Source: Rhabdothermincola_A sp041688815
Lineage (GTDB): Bacteria; Actinomycetota; Acidimicrobiia; Acidimicrobiales; Acidimicrobilacustridaceae
Reading direction: 5' to 3'
NCBI GenBank assembly: GCA_041688815.1
Contig: JBDNHK010000053.1
Location: 1 to 41,260, forward strand
Length of the DNA stretch: 41,260 nt
The position numbers were made by a program, and so were the translations under genes. The notes under the pieces are model-generated. The model was not told the origin of the DNA. It saw only the letters and a list, made by a program, of their open reading frames with translations, and made no database searches. This document shows positions 8,193 to 15,079 of the stretch, one piece after another (position 1 is the first letter of the stretch; the number at the start of each line of letters is the position of its first letter).

Positions 8193-10154
8193 ATGCAAGT
8201 CCTGCGCCGGCACGTGGCGGTGCTGGTCTTCCTGGCGCTCGCCGGGTTCGCTCTCTCACTGATGGTGCAGCACGCAGTGCTGCCCCACACCAGCGGGAAC
8301 GCCGATGAGGTGGTGTACCGGTTCCAGGCGAGCATGTTCAGTGACGGCCAGGTGACCCTCCCGGACGACGGTCCGGTGCTTCGGCCCTGGATGTCGGGGG
8401 TCGTCGATGGCGAGCGCATCATGGTCTTCCCACCCGGTTGGCCGGCGATCCTGGCCGTGGGGGAGGGGGTCACCGGTTCCGAGGCCGTGACCGTGGCGTT
8501 GGTGATCGCCATGCTGGGTCCGGCCACGTGGTGGTTCGTCCGCGAACTGACCCGTGACCGTCGGACGGCCGCGGTAGGGGGCGCGGCCATGTTGGTGTCG
8601 CCTCTCGTGATCGTGCACAGCGGCACCCTCCTGAGCTACCTGCCCGCGCTCGTGTGCCAGCTGGTCTTCGGCGCCTGCGTGCTTCGGGCCCTGCGCACCG
8701 GACGGATGGCGATCCTGGTCGTGGGCGGGCTCGCCCTCGGTGTCCTCTTCTCCTTTCGTCCGCTCGACGCCGGCCTCATCGTCCTCCCGTTCGCCGGCTA
8801 CGCATTGGCAGTGTGCCGCGCTCGTCTCCGGTCCCTGGCGCCTGGGATCGGTTGGGGGGCGCTGGGAGCCTTCCCCATGATCGTGGCCACTCTGGCCTAC
8901 AACGCTCGCGTATCGGGGAGCGCTCTTTTGTTCCCGATCGAGGCGGCGGGAGGCAACAACGCCTTCGGCTTCGGGATTCGAAACATCGCCGAGGGCACGC
9001 CGCTCGTCGACTTCACGCTGGACCGGGCGGTCAGGGCCACGGTCTCGAATCTCGTGGAACTGCCCCAGTGGATCCCCGGAGTCTGGGTGGGTGCGGGCCT
9101 CGTCGTCGTTGCAGCCGTGGTCCTCTGGCGGACAGATCGTGCCGTCCTCGCTCTGCTCGCGGCCATCGCGGTGCTGTTCCCCCTCGTCTACCTCTTCTAC
9201 TGGGGGACCCTTCTCGTGGGCGTCGGGCGCGACGTGTTCGGACCCTTCTACTACTACGCCCTCTGGATCCCGGCGGTCACACTGATTGCGGTCGGGATCG
9301 TCTCTCTCTGGGACCGGCGGCACGCAGTCGCCCGTCTGGGCGGCTGGGCGCTCGGCGGTGCGGCGGTGCTCGGGGCCGCTCTTGCCACCGCATGGGTCCT
9401 GCGTACGCCCCTCGACACCTTCGACCTCTACACCCAACGGGCACAGGCCCAGGTGGCCCTGATGGACGATGCCCCACCCGGCTCGTTCGTCGTCCTGCCC
9501 ATGATTGCTGACGGCCCCTGGATCCTGCAGCCCTGGAAAGAGTACGCCAACGCTCCGGGCCTCGATGGGCCGGTGGTGTACGGCGCCGACGCTCGTGGTG
9601 AGGTGATCCCGGCCCTTCGGCGCTTCGCCGACCGCCGGGCGTTCTCCCTCCTGGCGCCCGAGGGGCCTGGCAACGCCGGTGCGCTGGCGCTCGAGCCGCT
9701 CACGGTGCAATCGGGCGAGACGCTCGAGGCGTCGGTCGCGGTGTCGGGTGCTGCGAAGGAGGTCGTGTGGGCCTACGCCATGGCCGTGGGCGGCGGCCTT
9801 CGTTGCCGGGTCGAACTCGGACCCTCCGGCACGGCCACCGTGCGCTGGGCGTTCGTGGGCGTCGAAGTGGACCCGGTGGACGGGTGTACCGACGCCGTCG
9901 AGGTGATTTATCCGGTGCCGGGCGTGCAGCGTCCGTGCGTGGTGGGCGTCGAGGGCGATGCGGCGGCGTCGGGTCTGCGGCAGGAGGAGCGGTTCTGGTG
10001 CCAGGACGAGGGGTCCGGCGCGTCGATCTCGATGGTCACCCCTGGCGAGCCCCGCACCGGGACGCCGATGGCAGATGGGCGAGTGGCGTGGAGCACCGTT
10101 CCCCGAGCCGAGGCCGAGTCCAGGCTCCGGGTGGCGGTCGCGCTCCGGCCCTGA
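8193..10154 (+). CDS. Multi-pass membrane protein, GT-C/GT39-like (copy 2, tandem paralog)
   Basis: A 653-residue protein collinear with the preceding gene along its whole length. Shared blocks include GNADEVVYRFQA with Asp38-Glu39, RPWMSGVVDGERIMVFPPGW, FGIRNIAEGTPL, GRDVFGPFYYY and the external C-terminal domain with EERFWCQ. The pair therefore arose by tandem duplication followed by clear divergence. Membrane segments and the acidic pair again point to a GT-C type glycosyltransferase of cell-surface polymers or lipids. ATG 8193 is chosen over 8169 because the -10-like TATCTT lies across the earlier site. A hairpin follows the stop. Confidence 0.75.
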   Translation: MQVLRRHVAVLVFLALAGFALSLMVQHAVLPHTSGNADEVVYRFQASMFSDGQVTLPDDGPVLRPWMSGVVDGERIMVFPPGWPAILAVGEGVTGSEAVTVALVIAMLGPATWWFVRELTRDRRTAAVGGAAMLVSPLVIVHSGTLLSYLPALVCQLVFGACVLRALRTGRMAILVVGGLALGVLFSFRPLDAGLIVLPFAGYALAVCRARLRSLAPGIGWGALGAFPMIVATLAYNARVSGSALLFPIEAAGGNNAFGFGIRNIAEGTPLVDFTLDRAVRATVSNLVELPQWIPGVWVGAGLVVVAAVVLWRTDRAVLALLAAIAVLFPLVYLFYWGTLLVGVGRDVFGPFYYYALWIPAVTLIAVGIVSLWDRRHAVARLGGWALGGAAVLGAALATAWVLRTPLDTFDLYTQRAQAQVALMDDAPPGSFVVLPMIADGPWILQPWKEYANAPGLDGPVVYGADARGEVIPALRRFADRRAFSLLAPEGPGNAGALALEPLTVQSGETLEASVAVSGAAKEVVWAYAMAVGGGLRCRVELGPSGTATVRWAFVGVEVDPVDGCTDAVEVIYPVPGVQRPCVVGVEGDAAASGLRQEERFWCQDEGSGASISMVTPGEPRTGTPMADGRVAWSTVPRAEAESRLRVAVALRP

Positions 10155-10173
10155 CCGGCACTGACCGGCCCGT

Positions 10174-10197
10174 CCACCGAGGCGTCGTCCTCGGTGG
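10174..10197 (+). terminator. Perfect 9-bp hairpin after copy 2
   Basis: CCACCGAGG (10174-10182) pairs perfectly with CCTCGGTGG (10189-10197) around a 6-nt loop. It lies 20 bp past the membrane-protein stop and 25 bp before the next gene. There is no T-tract, so it is a probable GC-rich terminator or a transcript-end stabiliser. Confidence 0.55.
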
Positions 10198-10222
10198 TCT
10201 CGCCGTGGCAGCATCCACCCTC

Positions 10223-10648
10223 ATGGAGATCCAACCTTTTGCCACCCTCACCCTCGGTCTGGCTTCGGACCGCCTCTTCTTCCTCGGCGCCACCCCTGCC
10301 GGCACCCGCATCGTGCAGGAGGTGGCGTCGGCCCGCCTCGAGGGCGCGCGGGTCCGGGCCTCGATGGTGGGGATGGCCGGGGCGGACTGGTTGGCCGTCG
10401 ATGCTGCGGGGGTGGCGACCTTCGACATCCGCATGACCCTCCAGACCGACGACGGGGCTCTGCTGTACCTCGCCTACGAGGGCCGCGCCGACTGGAGTGG
10501 GGGGATGGGCAGGGGGCCGGTGTTCGTCGGGATGCGGTTCGAGGCCGGCGACGAGCGCTATCAGTGGCTCAACGCCCTGCAGCTCTTCGGGCGGGGTGAG
10601 CTGGCCGAGGGTGGCGACCTCGTCTACGCCATCTACCAACCCTCTTGA
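10223..10648 (+). CDS. DUF3237 family protein
   Basis: A 141-residue protein from ATG 10223. It shows the DUF3237 layout: an opening strand MEIQPFATLTLGL, then PAGTRIVQEVASARLEGARV, MAGADWLAVDAAGVATFDIR and a YLAYEG segment, ending in QWLNALQLFGRGEL and a final aromatic YAIYQPS. The fold is a small beta-barrel of unknown function, often found near oxidoreductases or NTF2-like proteins. No catalytic residues are known for the family. It sits between the GT-C hairpin and the iron-transport promoter, so it is probably transcribed alone. Confidence 0.82.
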   Translation: MEIQPFATLTLGLASDRLFFLGATPAGTRIVQEVASARLEGARVRASMVGMAGADWLAVDAAGVATFDIRMTLQTDDGALLYLAYEGRADWSGGMGRGPVFVGMRFEAGDERYQWLNALQLFGRGELAEGGDLVYAIYQPS

Positions 10649-10726
10649 CGGTCGCTTCGTGGATGCGGCTGATGCCCCCGGACACCTGCTCCCGACGCCG
10701 GTGATGGTGCCGCGGCGTCGGCGGAG

Positions 10727-10769
10727 TTGAAACTCTCCGGGTTCCCCTGGTAAGTTAGGCATGCCTAAC
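10727..10769 (+). promoter_or_regulatory. Promoter with IdeR/DtxR-like palindrome of the iron ABC operon
   Basis: TTGAAA (10727-10732) and TAAGTT (10751-10756), spaced by 18 bp, form a plausible -35/-10 pair. A perfect 16-bp palindrome, GTTAGGCATGCCTAAC (10754-10769), overlaps the -10 and the expected transcription start. Its TTAGG...CCTAA arms resemble iron boxes of the DtxR/IdeR family, although the arms are closer together than in the classic 19-bp box. Position and downstream genes suggest repression when iron is plentiful. Confidence 0.65.
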
Positions 10770-10790
10770 ATTCGAGGGATGGAGTACTTG

Positions 10791-11834
10791 ATGTCAACCG
10801 ATCGAGCACGTCGTGTCCGGCGATGGGGCCGTGGAGGCCTGCTCACGGCGTCGGCGATGGCGGTGATCGTGATCCTGTCGTCGTGCGGCGCGAGCAGCAG
10901 CGATCCCAACACCGTTCGGGTCTACTCCGGGCGCCAGTACGACCTCGAGCAGGCGTTCACCCGGTTCACCGAGCAGACCGGCATCAAGGTCGAGTTCCAG
11001 TTCGGCAACGACGCCGAGCTGCGGGAGCGGATCGCCGCCGAGGGCGAGAACACGCCCGCCGACGTGTTCATCTCCGTCGACGCCGGCAACCTGGTCAAGG
11101 CGGCCGATCAGGGCCTGTTCCGCAGCCTCGACGCCCCCGCGCTCGACGCGGCGATCCCGCCGGCACTCCGCGACCCCGACAACCGCTGGTTCGGGCTCAG
11201 CGTCCGGGCCCGCAGCATCGCCTACGACCCCGACAAGGTCGACCCGACCCAGTTGTCCACCTACGCCGCCCTGGCCGACCCCGAGTGGAAGGGCCGGTTG
11301 TGTCTGCGCAACTCCGGCAACGTGTACAGCCAGTCGATCGTTGCGTCCATGATCGCCGACCTGGGCCGTGACGAGGCGCTGCGCATCGTGCAGGGATGGG
11401 CTGCCAACGCCGAGATCATGGACAGCGACGTGATGATCCTCGATGCGGTCGAGGCCGGCCAGTGCGAGGTGGCCATCACCAACCACTACTACCTGGCCCG
11501 TCAGTACGAGGAGAACCCCGACTACGGCGTGAAGATGTTCTGGGCCGACCAGGCCGGCAAGGGGGTGCACGTCAACATCAGCGGCGCCGGCGTCACCACT
11601 TACGCGCAGAAAGCCGATCTCGGACAACGCCTCATCGAGTGGCTGGCCACCGATGGACAGGCGGTCTTCACCGCCGGGAACCACGAGTACCCGGTCAACC
11701 CCGACACGGCGGTCGACCCTCTGCTGGTCGAGCGTTTCGGCACCGACTTCATCCGGAACCCGATGGCCGCCGAGACCTTCGGTGCCCTCAACGCCGACGC
11801 CGTCGCCCTGATGGGCGAAGCCGGCTATCGCTGA
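10791..11834 (+). CDS. fbpA: Ferric iron ABC transporter, substrate-binding lipoprotein
   Basis: A 347-residue exported lipoprotein. The N-terminus is basic, then hydrophobic, and ends in the lipobox LSSC with Cys32. The mature part opens with VRVYSGRQYDLEQAFTRFT, as in the FbpA/FutA/IdiA cluster of ferric-binding proteins. The adjacent tyrosines Tyr233-Tyr234 in TNHYYLARQ match the pair that holds Fe(III) in that family. ATG 10791 is preferred because GGAG lies 8 nt upstream; ATG 10761 falls inside the iron-box palindrome. The permease gene follows after 7 bp and the ATPase gene overlaps that, so this is a three-gene operon, probably iron-repressed. Confidence 0.88.
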   Translation: MSTDRARRVRRWGRGGLLTASAMAVIVILSSCGASSSDPNTVRVYSGRQYDLEQAFTRFTEQTGIKVEFQFGNDAELRERIAAEGENTPADVFISVDAGNLVKAADQGLFRSLDAPALDAAIPPALRDPDNRWFGLSVRARSIAYDPDKVDPTQLSTYAALADPEWKGRLCLRNSGNVYSQSIVASMIADLGRDEALRIVQGWAANAEIMDSDVMILDAVEAGQCEVAITNHYYLARQYEENPDYGVKMFWADQAGKGVHVNISGAGVTTYAQKADLGQRLIEWLATDGQAVFTAGNHEYPVNPDTAVDPLLVERFGTDFIRNPMAAETFGALNADAVALMGEAGYR

Positions 11835-11841
11835 CACCGAC

Positions 11842-13548
11842 GTGACCCGGACACCGAGCCGGCACCTGGCCCGGTCGTGGCCGTGGACGACCGCGGTCGT
11901 GGCGATCGCCGTCGTGGTGGTGCTGCCGCTCGGCTTCGTGGTCGCCAGCCTGCTCTCGCCGAGCTTCGACGTGTGGTCGCAGCTGTGGCGGACCCGGCTG
12001 CCGACGATGGTTCTCACCACCCTCGGGCTGCTGGTGATGGTGGGAGCCGGGACGCTGATCGTCGGTGGCGGGTTGGCGTGGCTGGTCACCGCCTACCGGT
12101 TCCCCGGGCGTCGCCTGCTCTCGTGGTTGCTCGTGCTGCCGCTGGCCATGCCCGGCTACGTCCTGGGCTTCGTCTTCCTGTCGCTGGTCGGCTTCACGGG
12201 CCCGCTCCAGCGAGGTTGGCGTGGTGCCCTCGGGGCCGACGCCTGGTTTCCCCAGGTGCGGTCGGTGTGGGCCGCCGCTCTCGTCCTCACCCTGGTGCTC
12301 TACCCCTACGTGTACCTGTTGGCGCGCGTGGCCTTCCGCGAAACGGCGGCCTCGGCCTACGACGTGGCCCGCAGCCTGGGGTGCACTCCCTGGCGGGCCT
12401 TTCGCCGCGCCGTCCTTCCCCTCGCCCGCCCGGCCCTGGCTGCCGGGCTGGCGTTGGTGATGATGGAGACCCTGACCGACTTCGCCACCGTGCAGTACTT
12501 CGGTGTCGAGACGCTGTCCGCCGGCATTTACCAGGTGTGGCGAGGCATGTACGACCGTGATGCCGCGGCCGAGCTCGCCGGTCTGGTGCTCCTGTTCGCC
12601 TTGGTGGTGATCGTGGTGGAGCGATCCTTGCGGGGCCGGGCGCGGTACGCCGAGCCCGGTGCGGGCGGCGCAAGGATCGAACCTCAGCAACTCCGAGGCT
12701 GGCGGGGGTGGGTCGCCACCGCCACGGCATCGGCGGTGCTGGCCGCCGCGTTCGTGGCTCCGGTCACCCAACTCGTCGTGTGGGCGGCCGGTGACGGGCG
12801 GGCCGCCCGGTCGTTCGAGCGGATCGGCACCTACCTCTCGAACAGCATCATGTTGGCGGTGATCACCGCAGTGCTCGTGGTCGGGTTGGGCGTCGTGATC
12901 GCCAATGCGTCGCGTTTCTCCGACCGGCGGATGGTGCGAGCCGCCACCCGGATCTCGGTGGCGGGCTACGCGGTGCCGGCGCCGGTGGTGGCCATCGGGG
13001 TCCTTCTCCTCATTGCCGCCCTCGATGCCATCCTGCGCTCGCTCGGAATCCGGGTGTCGGGTCTGCTGGTGACCGGTTCGGTCGCCGCCGTCGTGTACGG
13101 CTACACCGTCCGGTTCCTCGCCCTCGGGGTCACCTCGGTGGAGGCCAGCCTGGCGAAGGTCCCGGACGAGATCACACAGTCGGCTCGCAGCCTGGGCGCG
13201 AGCAGCACGCGCATCATCGCCCGGCTGCACGTGCCGTTGTCGCGCGCCGGCATCGCCACCGCAGCCATGCTCGTCGCCATCGAGGCGATGAAGGAGCTTC
13301 CCATCGTGCTGCTCCTACGGCCCTTCGGGTTCGACACGCTCCCCGTCTGGGTGTGGCAACTGGCGGCGGAGTCGCTCTGGGAAGCGGCGGCTCTCCCCGC
13401 GCTGATCATCGTGGCCGCCTCGGTGCTGCCGGTGGCGGTGCTGTCACGCCAACTGGCCAAGGACGAACATGGGCCCGCATCCCGTCGGCCGACTGCCCCC
13501 GACGTTGCCCCCGCAGCGGCGGTTCGGGCCGGGGAGCTGGTCTCGTGA
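11842..13548 (+). CDS. fbpB: Ferric iron ABC transporter, fused permease
   Basis: A 568-residue inner-membrane permease made of two homologous halves of about six helices each, the usual FbpB/FutB fusion. The first half carries the cytoplasmic coupling loop around AYDVARSLGCTPWRAFRRAVLPLARPAL. The second half has the matching QSARSLGASSTRIIARLHVPLSRAG. These EAA-type loops contact the ATPase. The start is GTG 11842, 7 bp after the binding-protein stop. Its TGA overlaps the ATPase GTG start (GTGA), which implies translational coupling and equal synthesis of the two subunits. Confidence 0.9.
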   Translation: MTRTPSRHLARSWPWTTAVVAIAVVVVLPLGFVVASLLSPSFDVWSQLWRTRLPTMVLTTLGLLVMVGAGTLIVGGGLAWLVTAYRFPGRRLLSWLLVLPLAMPGYVLGFVFLSLVGFTGPLQRGWRGALGADAWFPQVRSVWAAALVLTLVLYPYVYLLARVAFRETAASAYDVARSLGCTPWRAFRRAVLPLARPALAAGLALVMMETLTDFATVQYFGVETLSAGIYQVWRGMYDRDAAAELAGLVLLFALVVIVVERSLRGRARYAEPGAGGARIEPQQLRGWRGWVATATASAVLAAAFVAPVTQLVVWAAGDGRAARSFERIGTYLSNSIMLAVITAVLVVGLGVVIANASRFSDRRMVRAATRISVAGYAVPAPVVAIGVLLLIAALDAILRSLGIRVSGLLVTGSVAAVVYGYTVRFLALGVTSVEASLAKVPDEITQSARSLGASSTRIIARLHVPLSRAGIATAAMLVAIEAMKELPIVLLLRPFGFDTLPVWVWQLAAESLWEAAALPALIIVAASVLPVAVLSRQLAKDEHGPASRRPTAPDVAPAAAVRAGELVS

Positions 13549-14819
13549 CGTCATCCACCGGCCACGGCGATCCTCCGGCCGTGACGGACGCACCGCCGGC
13601 CCTCGAGGTCCGGGATCTGGGCAAGCGCTACGGCGACACCCAGGCCGTCGACGGGATCGGGTTCGACCTCGACGCGCACGAGATCCTCTGCCTCGTCGGG
13701 CCCAGCGGGTGCGGCAAGTCCACGGTGCTGCGGATGCTCGCCGGGCTCGTGACCCCTGATTCCGGCCAGGTGGTCCTGGCCGGCCGGACGGTCGATGGGC
13801 CCGACGGACACCTGGCCCCTGAGCGTCGGGGTGTGGGCATCGTCTTCCAGGAGCATGCCCTGTTCCCCAACCTCACCGTCGAGGCGAACGTGGGCTTCGG
13901 GCTCGCCGGCCTCGGGCGCTCGCGGCGTCGGGCGCGGGTCACCGAGATGCTGGCGCTGGTCGCCCTCGAGGACCACGCCGCTCGCTACCCCCACGAGCTG
14001 TCCGGAGGCGAACGTCAGCGGGTGGCCCTGGCCCGTGCCCTGGCCCCCGCGCCCTCCGTCCTGCTTCTCGACGAGCCGTTCGCCAGCCTCGACCAGAACC
14101 TCCGCGTCCAGGTCCGCGACCAGGTCGTGTCCGTGCTGCGGGCCACCGGCACTCCGGCCGTCTTCGTCACTCACGATCAGGGTGAAGCTCTGGCCCTCGG
14201 TGACCGAATCCTGGTGCTCCGGGACGGTCGGGTGGCCCAGATCGGCACTCCGCAGGGGATTTTCCACGCGCCCGTCGACCGCTTCGTGGCGGCCTTCATG
14301 GGCGACGCCGACTTCCTCCCCGCCCGTGTCGTCGACTCCGTCGTCGAAAGCGAACTGGGGGAGCGACCGGCACCCGATGCGCCCCCGACTCACTCGGTGG
14401 AGCTGGTGGTGCGTCCCGACGACGTCACCTTCGACGTCTCGCCGACCGGTTCGGCCGTCATCGACGGAGTCGAGTTCCAGGGTGAGTCGAACCTCTACCG
14501 GCTCCGGTTGGCGTCGGGGGCCGTGGTGCGATCCCGCCGTCCGCACGCGGAGGTCGTTCCGGTCGGTAGTCAGGTGACTGCCCGATTCTCCGACCATCAC
14601 CGCTCTCCAGTGCTGATCGCCGGGTCAGAGCCGTCGGCCCCTCGTCGGGACGACCCTCAGGCGCTCCCGGAGCCGGCGGCGGTGAGGACATCCACCGAAC
14701 GCAGCGCCAGCGCCATGCCCGCATCGATCACGATGGCCCGCACGGTTGCCGGTTCGTCGGTCGCGGCCTCATCGACCGCCGACGGGATGGGGACGGACGC
14801 CGGGGCAGAGGCATCGTGA
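13545..14819 (+). CDS. fbpC: Ferric iron ABC transporter, ATP-binding protein
   Basis: A 424-residue ATPase. Walker A GPSGCGKST is at residues 52-60, the signature LSGGE at 152-156, Walker B with Asp176-Glu177 in LLLDEPFAS, and the switch His210 in VTHDQGEAL. After the nucleotide-binding domain comes a TOBE-like C-terminal region, with VRPDDVTF and GESNLYRLRLASGAVV. The GTG start at 13545 overlaps the permease stop. The last 50 or so residues are Ala/Ser/Thr-rich and lie antisense to a minus-strand frame that looks more protein-like, so the true conserved protein ends near 14,640 even though the frame continues to 14,819. Confidence 0.9.
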   Translation: MTSSTGHGDPPAVTDAPPALEVRDLGKRYGDTQAVDGIGFDLDAHEILCLVGPSGCGKSTVLRMLAGLVTPDSGQVVLAGRTVDGPDGHLAPERRGVGIVFQEHALFPNLTVEANVGFGLAGLGRSRRRARVTEMLALVALEDHAARYPHELSGGERQRVALARALAPAPSVLLLDEPFASLDQNLRVQVRDQVVSVLRATGTPAVFVTHDQGEALALGDRILVLRDGRVAQIGTPQGIFHAPVDRFVAAFMGDADFLPARVVDSVVESELGERPAPDAPPTHSVELVVRPDDVTFDVSPTGSAVIDGVEFQGESNLYRLRLASGAVVRSRRPHAEVVPVGSQVTARFSDHHRSPVLIAGSEPSAPRRDDPQALPEPAAVRTSTERSASAMPASITMARTVAGSSVAASSTADGMGTDAGAEAS

Positions 14820-14971
14820 CCGTTGGCCATCGTGTCGTCCGCGACGGTGACAGGCCTGCCGTTCGTCGGTGATCCGTTGGCCGATCCGTTGACCGTTGCG
14901 GCGACGGGCGGCGGGGGAAGCGGGCCGTTCGCCAAGCCCGGTGTGAGCGTCGCCGAGGCCGGGGTGAGCAT
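14657..14971 (-). CDS. Unknown small protein downstream of the monooxygenase; possibly frameshifted at its 5' end
   Basis: A 104-residue frame from ATG 14971. The middle is a low-complexity Pro/Asn/Ala/Thr linker (GPLPPPPVAATVNGSANG); the end is a well-formed helix (AIVIDAGMALALRSVDVL). The same frame stays coding-like upstream of the ATG (DRDRAVDAVRLTFERLSS) as far as a TGA at 15047-15049, with no start codon there. A GTG at 15050 lies one base out of frame, so a one-base insertion in a run of G or C near 15,038 would explain the split. It follows the monooxygenase on the same strand and overlaps the ATPase tail in antisense by 163 bp. I do not recognise the family. Confidence 0.5.
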   Translation of the reverse strand: MLTPASATLTPGLANGPLPPPPVAATVNGSANGSPTNGRPVTVADDTMANGHDASAPASVPIPSAVDEAATDEPATVRAIVIDAGMALALRSVDVLTAAGSGSA

Positions 14972-15079
14972 CGACGAGCTGAGGCGTTCGAAGGTGAGGC
15001 GAACGGCGTCGACGGCTCGATCCCGGTCCCGGGTGGGCCCGACGAATCACGGCGCCGGTTCTGGAGTGGTTCGTACGAC

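Noticed and set aside
5875..13230. Very long open frames opposite the membrane-protein and iron-transport genes (up to about 790 codons)
   Set aside because: Their translations are Arg/Gly/Pro/His-rich and without domains, as expected for antisense of GC-rich genes; the plus-strand genes explain the region.
15047..15049. Third selenocysteine TGA upstream of the small gene
   Set aside because: Codons before this TGA do not look coding, no Cys-based motif surrounds it, and a frameshift from the nearby GTG explains it better.
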